A stretch of DNA of 23,408 nt from an uncultured Paenibacillaceae bacterium (lineage in GTDB: Bacteria > Bacillota > Bacilli > Aneurinibacillales > Aneurinibacillaceae): contig CALNBV010000069.1 of assembly GCA_937874515.1 (NCBI GenBank), positions 1 through 23,408 of the forward strand. The letters are read 5' to 3'. The position numbers were made by a program, and so were the translations under genes. Positions within the stretch are counted from its first letter, which is position 1. Each line of letters begins with the position of its first letter. This document shows, piece by piece, positions 14,337-21,219 of this stretch. The notes beneath the pieces are model-generated. The model was not told the DNA's origin, made no database searches, and was given only the letters and a program-made list of their open reading frames with translations.

Positions 14337-15104
14337 TTAAAGGAAGCGACGCTGATACTTCTGGGTAATCCGGCTTTTTTCCAATATGATAAGGAAGTCA
14401 ATGGAATCAAAAATTGGATCGTAGGCGGGTTCCCCTCCAATCTTAGCGCCCATCCGGCGATAGCCTTTTAGGAGTGGGGGCAATTTTCGGATGATTTCCT
14501 TTTCGGATAAGTAGAGTTGTACTTCAGTAAGACCTTGTAAACGGTGAGAGGGATGAGGATTTATTTGGAATTCCTCGCTAAGCATACCTGTTTTTTTAAA
14601 ATAGGAGTATATTTGATATACTTCACAAACTTTCTCTAAATGGATACTGGCGCAACCGATCATATAACGATATGGGTTTTGTGTAAGATAAGTGGCAATA
14701 CCTTCCCATAAAAGTTGCAGTGTCCGTCCGCTTCTGTATTTAGGATCAATACAACTTCTTCCTAATTCAAGGATATCTTCTTTGTGTTCTTTTAAAGGGG
14801 TGAGGTCAAATTCTTTTTCTGAGTAAAAGCCACCATGATTGGCAATTCTTTTTCCTGGAAGGAGGCGATAGGTACCTACCACAGAATCTTGTTGCATGTC
14901 TTTAACAATTAAGTGATCACAGTATTGATCGAAGGCATCCCATTCAGTTTTCATGGGATTCATTAATTGCGTGTTATTGGATTCTTCAGCAAAAACCCGG
15001 TAGCGCAGATGAAAGGCTTGTTCTCTTTCCTTATCTGTTTCTGCCAGCTTAACGGTAAGTGTAGAGGGAGTGCTTTTAATCACGGGCTGATTCAAATCAA
15101 TCAC
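14337..15104 (-). CDS. OlsB-like GNAT N-acyltransferase (ornithine lipid type)
   Basis: This protein fits the GNAT branch that includes OlsB, which forms the amide bond between a 3-hydroxy fatty acid and ornithine, and exosortase-associated acyltransferases. Visible family stretches are EREQAFHLRYRVFAEE (about 25-40), the acidic patch DAFDQYCDHLIV (52-63), VVGTYRLLPG (70-80), ELGRSCIDPKYRSG (115-130) and a late GEPAYDPIFDSIDFLIIL. The 255 residues suit this group. The start is GTG at 15104, with AAAGGGAAGG just upstream; a second GTG seven codons later is possible. It is first in a two-gene operon with an HtrB-like acyltransferase, which matches the two-step logic of lyso-aminolipid then aminolipid synthesis. 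The acceptor (ornithine, glycine or other) cannot be read from sequence. Confidence 0.78.
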   Translation of the reverse strand: MIDLNQPVIKSTPSTLTVKLAETDKEREQAFHLRYRVFAEESNNTQLMNPMKTEWDAFDQYCDHLIVKDMQQDSVVGTYRLLPGKRIANHGGFYSEKEFDLTPLKEHKEDILELGRSCIDPKYRSGRTLQLLWEGIATYLTQNPYRYMIGCASIHLEKVCEVYQIYSYFKKTGMLSEEFQINPHPSHRLQGLTEVQLYLSEKEIIRKLPPLLKGYRRMGAKIGGEPAYDPIFDSIDFLIILEKSRITQKYQRRFL

Positions 15105-15228
15105 ACCTTCCCTTTAGTAGAGTTATTCCTTCCTTTTTTTATATCGTACAAATAATAAGGTCATTTGAAGATGCCGTTTGATTGTTGTAAAGGTTTTGTA
15201 AGAACAATAGAGAGGGTCGTGTCATTCC

Positions 15229-15882
15229 ATGAAAAACATATTTAAAATGAAAGAACCGGTGAACACATTAACCCATTTTGTCACTTTTCTAGCTGCTATT
15301 GTAGGATTGGTATTTTTAGTGAATATGGCCCAGGGAAATGTAGCGAAGATTATAACCATGACCATCTATGGTGTTAGTGTGATTCTTTTGTTCGGGGCAA
15401 GTTCGTTGTACCATTGGTTAAAAGTTAGTCCGAAAATAGAATTAGCTTTAAGAAAGCTAGATCATATTGCGATTTATATTTTAATTGCAGGTTCTTATAC
15501 TCCTGTTTTTTATTATGGTTTAACTGGGGCATGGCGCTGGACTATGCTAGCATCGGTTTGGGCACTGGCCCTTATTGGGATGGGTATGAAACTGTTTTTT
15601 ATACATATTCCCCGGCCTGTTTATACAGGGTTTTATGTAACATTAGGTTGGATTGCTCTTGTTCCTTTTGTGCAATTGATTGAGCATCTTCCGATCGGTG
15701 CATTGATCATGATGGTTGCCGGTGGGGTTGCCTATACAATTGGGGCAGTGATTTATGCAACGAAAAAATTGGACTTCTTTCCCAATAAATTTGGTTTTCA
15801 TGAAATTTTTCATCTGTTCATTTCTGTGGGTGGAGTGACCCATTTCTTAATGATGGTTTTCTTTTTTATTCCTTTAAGCTAA
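15229..15882 (+). CDS. Hemolysin III / PAQR family membrane protein
   Basis: This is a seven-helix membrane protein of the hemolysin III family, the bacterial branch of the PAQR proteins. Metal-binding marks are GASSLYHWL in helix 2, LDHIAIYILIAGSYTPV in helix 3 and HEIFHLFISVGGVTHF in the last helix; together they supply the conserved Ser, Asp and His residues of the zinc site. The N-terminal KEPVNTLTHFVTF and length of 217 are normal. The ATG at 15229 has GAGAGGG about 13 nt upstream, which is rather far. The gene diverges from the OlsB-like operon. The name comes from cytolytic activity reported for one member; the cellular role is more likely in lipid or membrane homeostasis. Confidence 0.92.
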   Translation: MKNIFKMKEPVNTLTHFVTFLAAIVGLVFLVNMAQGNVAKIITMTIYGVSVILLFGASSLYHWLKVSPKIELALRKLDHIAIYILIAGSYTPVFYYGLTGAWRWTMLASVWALALIGMGMKLFFIHIPRPVYTGFYVTLGWIALVPFVQLIEHLPIGALIMMVAGGVAYTIGAVIYATKKLDFFPNKFGFHEIFHLFISVGGVTHFLMMVFFFIPLS

Positions 15883-15885
15883 AGA

Positions 15886-15910
15886 AAGGGCTTGGTTAGC
15901 CAGGTCCCTT
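15886..15910 (+). terminator. Possible hairpin after the hemolysin III gene
   Basis: AAGGGCTTGG pairs with CCAGG and CCCTT around a TTAG loop, with one bulged T. No T-run follows, so it is at best a weak terminator for the upstream gene. Confidence 0.35.
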
Positions 15911-15939
15911 GTCTGGTAATATTTAATGTCCCTAATACC

Positions 15940-15968
15940 TTGATTCAACTTGTCCTTTTTGTTATGAT
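15940..15968 (+). promoter_or_regulatory. Sigma-A promoter of the SRP RNA gene
   Basis: TTGATT (15940-15945) and TATGAT (15963-15968) are separated by exactly 17 bp. Transcription should start near 15975, giving a short 5' extension removed during maturation of the SRP RNA. Confidence 0.75.
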
Positions 15969-15994
15969 AGATAAGCAACTTAAAAAAGAAAAAT

Positions 15995-16145
15995 AACGCT
16001 TATGCAGAGGCTTCTCTGTGACATCAGGTTCTGCGCAACGGGAACCCATGAATCTGGTCAGGTCCGGAAGGAAGCAGCCATAAGTGGTCATTTCCGTGTG
16101 CCGCAGGTTACCTGATTGTACACAGAGGGCCTCTGGATAAGCGTT
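15995..16145 (+). ncRNA. ffs: Signal recognition particle RNA (4.5S-type)
   Basis: This is the RNA of the signal recognition particle, which binds Ffh and targets membrane and secreted proteins to the Sec translocon. The universally conserved domain IV apical region is present: GGTCAGGTCCGGAAGGAAGC (16055 onward) followed by AGCCATAAGTGG, with the matching TGTGCCGCAGGTTACCTG on the 3' side. The ends pair perfectly (AACGCTTAT with ATAAGCGTT, 9 bp), and the helix goes on as GCAGAGGC with GCCTCTGG and CTCTGTG with CACAGAG. The total of about 151 nt is longer than the minimal bacterial small SRP RNA, with no Alu domain that I can see. The ends are set from the pairing and may differ by a few bases after processing. 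Confidence 0.93.
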
Positions 16146-16146
16146 G

Positions 16147-16184
16147 AAAAACGCCCCACCTATAACATTAGGTGGGGCGTTTTT
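16147..16184. terminator. Bidirectional intrinsic terminator between SRP RNA and MFS gene
   Basis: A perfect 15-bp stem, AAAAACGCCCCACCT (16147-16161) with AGGTGGGGCGTTTTT (16170-16184), encloses an 8-base loop. The A-rich and T-rich flanks let it serve the SRP RNA on the plus strand and the MFS gene, which ends at 16193, on the minus strand. Confidence 0.93.
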
Positions 16185-16192
16185 ATTCATCA

Positions 16193-17566
16193 TTAGATTG
16201 CGTCTTCTGCTTTAGATTCAATAGGGTACATGGCTGGTTCTTCATCTGTTTTGGAGAGTTTATTGTAATCAGCATATTTTTCTGGGACGAGGGTTATAGC
16301 AATGGCTGCAATGACACCAGGAATAGCAAAAGCAATAAAATTTAAGTGGATGGGCAATGACAGGGATAAAAGGAAACCGCCGAAAATAGGACCAAGCATA
16401 CCGCCTGTACGCCCTACGCCAGATGCTACACCTAACGAGGTTGACCGTATCTGTGCAGGATAATACTGTGATAAGTAGGCGTTGATAATATATTGGGCTC
16501 CAATGGTGGCAAAACCTGCAATGGCTACTAATAACATAATGAATAAGGTATGTCCGCCAAACCCAAGGAGAGTTAAGGCAACTGCTCCGGAAATGTAGGT
16601 CGGCATAAGAATCTTCTTAGAACCGTATTTTTCGCAAAGTTGGCTAATGAAAAGGGTTCCAATAATGGCCCCACCCTGAAGAACAATTAGGAAAGCTAAG
16701 CTTGAGTTTAGCGCATATCCTGCTTTAATCATTAAATTCGGAAGCCAGGTGTTTAAACCGTACACCATCAATAAACAAGAGAAGAAGGCAATCCAAAACA
16801 TAAATGTACTTAATGCACGTTTTTCTTTAAATAGACCAATTACGGGGACTTTAGAATCTGCTCCTTTTAACGCCATAAATTCATCCTGTTTAGTAAAGGT
16901 TAAATCAGGATTAATTCTAGAAAGGATTTTTAGTAATTTGTCTTTTTTCCCTCTTTTAATAAGATGGTTGGCTCCTTCTGGTAATTGCTTAATTAGAAGT
17001 GGTAATGCCAACATTGGAAGTCCGGCAAACCAGAAAATAGATTCCCATCCCAATGAGGACATTAAGAATATTCCAAATAAAGGTGCAATAATTCCTCCAA
17101 CGGAATAGCTTGTTAACATAATGGATACTAATTTAATATTGGTTGACTTTGGCGCATAATCCGTTACCAGGGCAATCACGTTGGGCATAATTCCTCCCAA
17201 ACCTAAGCCTGCTAAGAAGCGGTAAGTAGAAAACATAGTTGGTGTTTCCGCAAAACCGCATAGCAAAGTAAATAAACTAAACAACCCTAAAGTAATTAGA
17301 ATTACGGATTTTCTCCCAATTTTGTCTGCCAGGATTCCAAAAAAGATGGCCCCGAACATCATCCCGAACAGCCCATAACTTCCCATTGCCCCAGCTTCAA
17401 CAGTTGTGAGGTTCCACTCTTTGATTAGGACTGGGACTACCGTGCCGTAAACAGCTAAATCGTATCCATCGAATAAAATGATCAAGAAACCCCAGATAGC
17501 TAGTCCCAAATGAAAGCGGTTAAATTTACTGTTGCTGATGATTTCAGCAGTGTTTACTTTTGCCAT
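16193..17566 (-). CDS. MFS transporter, aromatic acid:H+ symporter type
   Basis: This is a twelve-helix major facilitator protein resembling the AAHS group (PcaK/BenK), which import benzoate-type aromatic acids with protons. The first helix holds LFDGYDLAVYG, the DGYD motif of that group. Loop 2-3 is GILADKIGRKSVI, helix 4 carries RFLAGLGLGGIMPN, and the second half has QLCEKYGSKKI and SLGVASGVGRTGGMLGP. The 457 residues are normal. The ATG at 17566 is preceded by GAGGGGG. No aromatic-ring catabolic gene lies next to it, so the substrate is only inferred from family motifs. It has its own promoter at 17721-17749 and ends in the terminator shared with the SRP RNA. Confidence 0.88.
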   Translation of the reverse strand: MAKVNTAEIISNSKFNRFHLGLAIWGFLIILFDGYDLAVYGTVVPVLIKEWNLTTVEAGAMGSYGLFGMMFGAIFFGILADKIGRKSVILITLGLFSLFTLLCGFAETPTMFSTYRFLAGLGLGGIMPNVIALVTDYAPKSTNIKLVSIMLTSYSVGGIIAPLFGIFLMSSLGWESIFWFAGLPMLALPLLIKQLPEGANHLIKRGKKDKLLKILSRINPDLTFTKQDEFMALKGADSKVPVIGLFKEKRALSTFMFWIAFFSCLLMVYGLNTWLPNLMIKAGYALNSSLAFLIVLQGGAIIGTLFISQLCEKYGSKKILMPTYISGAVALTLLGFGGHTLFIMLLVAIAGFATIGAQYIINAYLSQYYPAQIRSTSLGVASGVGRTGGMLGPIFGGFLLSLSLPIHLNFIAFAIPGVIAAIAITLVPEKYADYNKLSKTDEEPAMYPIESKAEDAI

Positions 17567-17720
17567 TAATTTTCCCCCTCATAAAAACCCTCATCTTTTT
17601 TTCTCAAAGCATCATTTTGGAGTTTCTTGTTGATGTAGCAGATCCAACTCTCTAGAAAACAGAAAAATAGTTATACCGACATTTCCCCCCTAATTCATTC
17701 AATCAATTTTTACGTTTTTC

Positions 17721-17749
17721 AGTATATTTAGAATTTTTAGTATAGTCAA
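17721..17749 (-). promoter_or_regulatory. Sigma-A promoter of the MFS transporter gene
   Basis: On the minus strand TTGACT (17744-17749) and TATACT (17721-17726) are 17 bp apart, each one base off consensus. The start would be near 17714, leaving a leader of about 150 nt before the MFS start; I see no terminator or riboswitch fold in that leader. Confidence 0.8.
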
Positions 17750-17771
17750 ATTGCCTATATGGTAAATTAAT

Positions 17772-17808
17772 TGACGAAATTCGAAGAAGTTAGTAGAATT
17801 CTGTCGAA
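17772..17808 (+). promoter_or_regulatory. Two Spo0A-box matches (TGNCGAA)
   Basis: TGACGAA (17772-17778) and TGTCGAA (17802-17808) both match the 0A-box core TGNCGAA in the same orientation, with starts 30 bp apart, about three helical turns. They lie about 120-150 bp upstream of the sigma-H promoter and about 25-60 bp upstream of the -35 of the divergent MFS promoter. A one-mismatch version, TTTCGAA, lies inside the sigma-H promoter spacer region (17934-17940). Confidence 0.6.
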
Positions 17809-17926
17809 AACACTTTGTTTTTTAAATGTTTTTTTGGTTGAAAAGGTTAAAGTATAAAAACTTTTTATATATGGACAGAAAAAAAGGAGCAATATTTTTG
17901 TTTGATGTATAATTAACAGAATATTT

Positions 17927-17954
17927 AGAGGATTTTCGAAAAGGAAAAGCGAAT
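17927..17954 (+). promoter_or_regulatory. Sigma-H promoter of the histidine kinase gene
   Basis: AGAGGATTT (17927-17935) fits the sigma-H -35 consensus RNAGGAWWW at every position. After 12 bp, AGCGAAT (17948-17954) fits the -10 consensus RNNGAAT. The start point would be near 17961, about 25 bases before the AGGAGGG ribosome binding site of the kinase. Sigma-H drives early sporulation genes such as kinA and spo0F in Bacillus. Confidence 0.75.
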
Positions 17955-17998
17955 GTTATGCTAGCTATCCATTTTTTTACCGGGCTAGGAGGGATAAA

Positions 17999-19069
17999 AT
18001 GATCCGTTCCTTTGGTTTAGAAAAGGGCAAAAACATAGATTTTTCTTTGTTTTTAAGCCAGATTATGAAGGATATTCGCTTAGGGATTGTTGTTTTGGAC
18101 CGGGAAGGGAGAATCCAGGGAATTAGTAGAATAGGCTGTGAGTGGCTCGGAGTAGAAAGGGAAGAAGTAGAGAATTTAACAGTAGAAGATGCATTTCCGG
18201 GTTTTGGCTATGAACATTTTTTAAATCGATCCATTTTAGATGGAATCACGGTTCAAGATCAGGCTGTGTCTTGGAGAAATGGAGAAATTCGATATGATTT
18301 CGTTGTGGATTCTTTTGTTTTACATGGATTAAAAGGGGAAATCCTTTATGGATGTTATACGTTTAAAAACGTTAGTAACCTTCGTGGATTAGAACAAAAG
18401 ATAGAGCGTAGTGACCGTTTAGCGATGATTGGGCAAATTGCTGCTGGGACTGCCCATGAAATTCGCAATCCCTTAACATCAATTAATGGATTTCTCCAAA
18501 TGATGGGGAAAACCTTAGAAGAAAAGGGAATGAGCAAAGAGAAGCAATTTACGGATATTATGTTACGTGAAATTAAACGGATCAATGAATTAGTAGGTGA
18601 ATTTTTGTTATTAAGCCGCCAAAAAGAAGTACAGTATCGTTTAGTTGATATTGATGAAGTTTTTAACGGAATTTTGCCTATTGTGGAAAGTGAGGCTTTG
18701 TTGCACGGGATTGATGTGAGGATTCATAAGGAGGATGATTCTTTTCTCCTTGTGGGGGATAGTGAACTATTGAAACAAGTATTGCTGAATATTAGCAAGA
18801 ATGGCATCGAGGCTATGGGAAAAGGAGGAGTCTTAACCATTGAATTGAAAAAGGAAGAAGAAGGAATAGAGATTAGCATTTCAGATACAGGGACAGGTAT
18901 CCCCCCTTATTTATTAGATAAAATTTTCGATCCCTTTTTTACAACAAAAGAAGAAGGGACAGGATTGGGACTTCCTGTATGCCATAAAATTATACATGAA
19001 ATGGGGGGCACCATCCGGGTTTCCAGTAAAGGGTATGGGGCTACCTTCTATCTTACTTTTCCTCATTAA
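17999..19069 (+). CDS. PAS-domain sensor histidine kinase, probable sporulation kinase
   Basis: This is a soluble sensor kinase, 356 residues, without membrane segments. A PAS domain covers about residues 20-128 (IVVLDREGRIQGISR, then YGCYTFKNVSN). The HisKA domain follows with the phosphoacceptor His153 in AGTAHEIRNPLTSINGFLQ. The HATPase domain has the N box NISKNGIEAM, G1 DTGTGIPP, F box DPFFTTK and G2 EGTGLGLPVCHK. No response regulator is adjacent: an orphan kinase, as is usual for the Kin proteins that feed the Spo0F-Spo0B-Spo0A relay. A sigma-H consensus promoter and 0A boxes upstream support that role. The ATG at 17999 has AGGAGGG 6 nt before it. The signal sensed by PAS is unknown. 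Confidence 0.9.
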   Translation: MIRSFGLEKGKNIDFSLFLSQIMKDIRLGIVVLDREGRIQGISRIGCEWLGVEREEVENLTVEDAFPGFGYEHFLNRSILDGITVQDQAVSWRNGEIRYDFVVDSFVLHGLKGEILYGCYTFKNVSNLRGLEQKIERSDRLAMIGQIAAGTAHEIRNPLTSINGFLQMMGKTLEEKGMSKEKQFTDIMLREIKRINELVGEFLLLSRQKEVQYRLVDIDEVFNGILPIVESEALLHGIDVRIHKEDDSFLLVGDSELLKQVLLNISKNGIEAMGKGGVLTIELKKEEEGIEISISDTGTGIPPYLLDKIFDPFFTTKEEGTGLGLPVCHKIIHEMGGTIRVSSKGYGATFYLTFPH

Positions 19070-19084
19070 GCCAGGGAAGACCTT

Positions 19085-19113
19085 TTCCAAGTTATCTTTA
19101 ATAATGGTATAAT
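19085..19113 (+). promoter_or_regulatory. Promoter of dnaX-ebfC-recR
   Basis: TATAAT (19108-19113) is preceded by TGG, making an extended -10; at 17 bp a partial -35 TTCCAA (19085-19090) is present. The predicted start near 19120 rules out the ATG at 19122 as a useful translation start and supports the one at 19170. Confidence 0.65.
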
Positions 19114-19169
19114 ATTTCAGAATGGGAAATATACAAAAAGTATCATTTCAAGGAAAGCTGGAGAGAACC

Positions 19170-20873
19170 ATGGCATATCGCGCATTATATCGTGTATGGC
19201 GCCCTCAGACCTTTAAGGATATGGTGGGACAGGAACATATTACTAAAACACTGCAAAATGCAATTAAAGAGCAGCGTTTTTCCCATGCCTATTTATTTAG
19301 TGGTCCCAGAGGAACAGGGAAGACAAGTGCTGCGAAAATCATGGCAAAGGCTGTTAACTGTGAACGTGGTTTAACAGGTGAACCCTGTAATGAATGTGAA
19401 GCATGCAAAGGGATTACGGATGGTTCCGCTGTTGATGTAATGGAAGTGGATGCAGCATCTAACAGGGGAATTGATGAGATTCGGGATTTGCGTGAAAAGG
19501 TAAAGTATGCGCCTACACAAGTTCAGTATAAGATTTATATTATTGATGAAGTCCATATGTTAACAACGGAGGCATTCAATGCTCTCCTTAAGACCCTGGA
19601 AGAACCTCCTTCCCATGTGATCTTTATTTTGGCAACGACAGAGCCCCATAAACTCCCCGCTACAATTATCTCCCGCTGCCAGCGTTTTGATTTTCGGAGA
19701 ATTAGCAGCAAAGCAATGGCGGAACGTATGAAAGAGATTGTTATAGCTGAAGGGATTCAGGTAAGTGAGCAGGCCTTGCATTTTATTGCACGGAATGCTG
19801 AAGGGGGCATGAGAGATGCCCTGAGTCTTCTTGATCAAGCCCTTTCTTTTGGTGGAGAAGAAATTGAACTATCTCACATTCTCTCCATAACAGGATCAGT
19901 GTCAGGGGAGTCCTTAGCTGAAGGGGCGTTGCTGATTGAGAAGAAAGATGCAGCGGGTGCCATGGAGTTGGTCCATGGTTTAGTACAAATGGGTAAAAGC
20001 CCAGAACAATATTTGGATGATCTTCTTATTTATTTTAGAGATTTGCTTCTTCTTAAAACAGCGCCAAATCTGGAAGAAATACAAAGCAGATTGGAAATGG
20101 ACCCTGAATTCAAAAAGTTAGGGAATTTGTTTTCCAGTGAAGGGTTATTTGATATTATTGAGAAGTTGAATCGATTTAAAAATGAAATGAAATGGGCGAG
20201 CCATCCACGAATTCTATTGGAAATGGCCCTTATTCGCCTTTGCCAGGGTGAAGCCCCTGAACAGAGAGGAAAGGAATCAAATGATATTCAACTGTTGAAC
20301 CAGCGGATTCAGTCATTAGAGAAAAAAATAAATGAGATTCAATCCTCTGGTGGGGTTATCCAGAGCCAGGAAAAGGCAGCTCCTGCTTCAAGGCGTAGGG
20401 AAGTGTCCAGGCAGGGGATTCAGCCCACGGTTAAAATTCCCCATGCCAGGGTAAAAGCAGTAGCAAATCAGGTGATTCCTGCACAAACGAAGAGATTGAT
20501 TAGCATTTGGCCAGAAATTCTGGGGGACATTCGGGACAAGAATATTCAAGTCCATGCCTGGTTGATGGCCGGATCCCCTGTTGCCCTGTCGGAAGATGGA
20601 TTAATTATTGCCTTTAAAAATGCTATTCATTGTGAAACAACAGCAAGGGATTTAAACAGGGGAGTAATTGAAGAAGCAGTGGCTGGATTTATTCATCGCC
20701 GTGTGGGCATTATTCCTGTCATGGAAAATCAATGGAAGGAAATCCTGTCTTCACTTCATCCGCAAGAGGAAGGTGATGGCCAGGAGAAGCAGGAAAAAAG
20801 GGAAGAACCTGAAGACCATGTGAAAATGGCCTACCGTTTATTCGGTGAGGACTTAATAGATATAAAGGACTAG
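19170..20873 (+). CDS. dnaX: DNA polymerase III subunits gamma and tau (DnaX)
   Basis: DnaX is the AAA+ motor of the replicative clamp loader; its tau form also binds the polymerase and helicase. Walker A GPRGTGKT is at residues 45-52, the zinc module Cys at 64, 73, 76 and 79, the Walker B-type IIDEVHM at 124-130, and the sensor 1 and arginine-finger region TTEPHKLPATIISRCQRFDF at 156-175. An upstream in-frame ATG (19122) is rejected: the one at 19170 (MAYRALYRVWRP) is the conserved N-terminus and has GGAGAG 5 nt before it. This gives 567 residues. An A7 tract at 20322-20328, just after the clamp-loader domains, could allow slippage to a short gamma-like form. The TAG stop overlaps the RBS region of ebfC. 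Confidence 0.97.
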   Translation: MAYRALYRVWRPQTFKDMVGQEHITKTLQNAIKEQRFSHAYLFSGPRGTGKTSAAKIMAKAVNCERGLTGEPCNECEACKGITDGSAVDVMEVDAASNRGIDEIRDLREKVKYAPTQVQYKIYIIDEVHMLTTEAFNALLKTLEEPPSHVIFILATTEPHKLPATIISRCQRFDFRRISSKAMAERMKEIVIAEGIQVSEQALHFIARNAEGGMRDALSLLDQALSFGGEEIELSHILSITGSVSGESLAEGALLIEKKDAAGAMELVHGLVQMGKSPEQYLDDLLIYFRDLLLLKTAPNLEEIQSRLEMDPEFKKLGNLFSSEGLFDIIEKLNRFKNEMKWASHPRILLEMALIRLCQGEAPEQRGKESNDIQLLNQRIQSLEKKINEIQSSGGVIQSQEKAAPASRRREVSRQGIQPTVKIPHARVKAVANQVIPAQTKRLISIWPEILGDIRDKNIQVHAWLMAGSPVALSEDGLIIAFKNAIHCETTARDLNRGVIEEAVAGFIHRRVGIIPVMENQWKEILSSLHPQEEGDGQEKQEKREEPEDHVKMAYRLFGEDLIDIKD

Positions 20874-20886
20874 GAGGCATAAATTA

Positions 20887-21204
20887 ATGTTTGGTGGAAA
20901 TATGCAAAACATGATGAAACAAATGAAAAAAATGCAACAACAAATGCAAAAGGCACAAGAAGAATTAAAAGAGAAAACTGTAGAGGGCTCTGCTGGCGGC
21001 GGCATGGTGACCGTGCTTGCTAATGGCCATAAACAAATTCTTGAAATTAATATTAAACAAGAAGTTGTTGACCCTGATGATGTTGAAATGTTGCAGGATT
21101 TAGTATTGGCTGCTGTAAATGATGCTTTAGCTAAAGCAGATGAATTAGCGGCAAAAGATATGGGCAAATTTACGGGTGGAATGAATCTCCCAGGTATGTT
21201 TTAG
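20887..21204 (+). CDS. ebfC: YbaB/EbfC family nucleoid-associated protein
   Basis: This is a small DNA-binding protein of the YbaB/EbfC family, a dimer that binds the nucleoid; it is called YaaK in B. subtilis. The 105 residues begin with a Met/Gln/Lys-rich amphipathic helix (MKQMKKMQQQMQKAQEEL) and continue with VEGSAGGGMVTVLANGHK and a helical end. Its place between dnaX and recR is conserved in most bacteria and points to a link with DNA repair or replication. The ATG at 20887 is preceded by AGGAGG, 13 bases after the dnaX stop; recR follows after 15 bases. Confidence 0.96.
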   Translation: MFGGNMQNMMKQMKKMQQQMQKAQEELKEKTVEGSAGGGMVTVLANGHKQILEINIKQEVVDPDDVEMLQDLVLAAVNDALAKADELAAKDMGKFTGGMNLPGMF

Positions 21205-21219
21205 TTAGGGGAGACAATA

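Larger units (their letters stand above)
17567..17998. other. 432-bp AT-rich divergent regulatory region
   Basis: The gap between the MFS transporter and the histidine kinase holds no gene that I can support. It contains a consensus minus-strand sigma-A promoter, two plus-strand 0A-box matches, a TATAAT lacking a -35, and a full sigma-H consensus, each listed separately. AAAGGAG at about 17883 followed by TTG and only three more codons to a stop is not a credible gene. Confidence 0.8.

Noticed and set aside
15945..16193. An 82-codon minus-strand open frame
   Set aside because: It runs antisense through the SRP RNA and its terminator and has no family resemblance.
17883..17915. AAAGGAG followed by TTG and three codons as a leader peptide
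   Set aside because: Only four codons, lies upstream of the sigma-H promoter and has no attenuator structure after it.
19122..19169. ATG at 19122 as the dnaX start
   Set aside because: It sits at the predicted transcription start, lacks an RBS, and adds a non-conserved extension before MAYRALYRVW.
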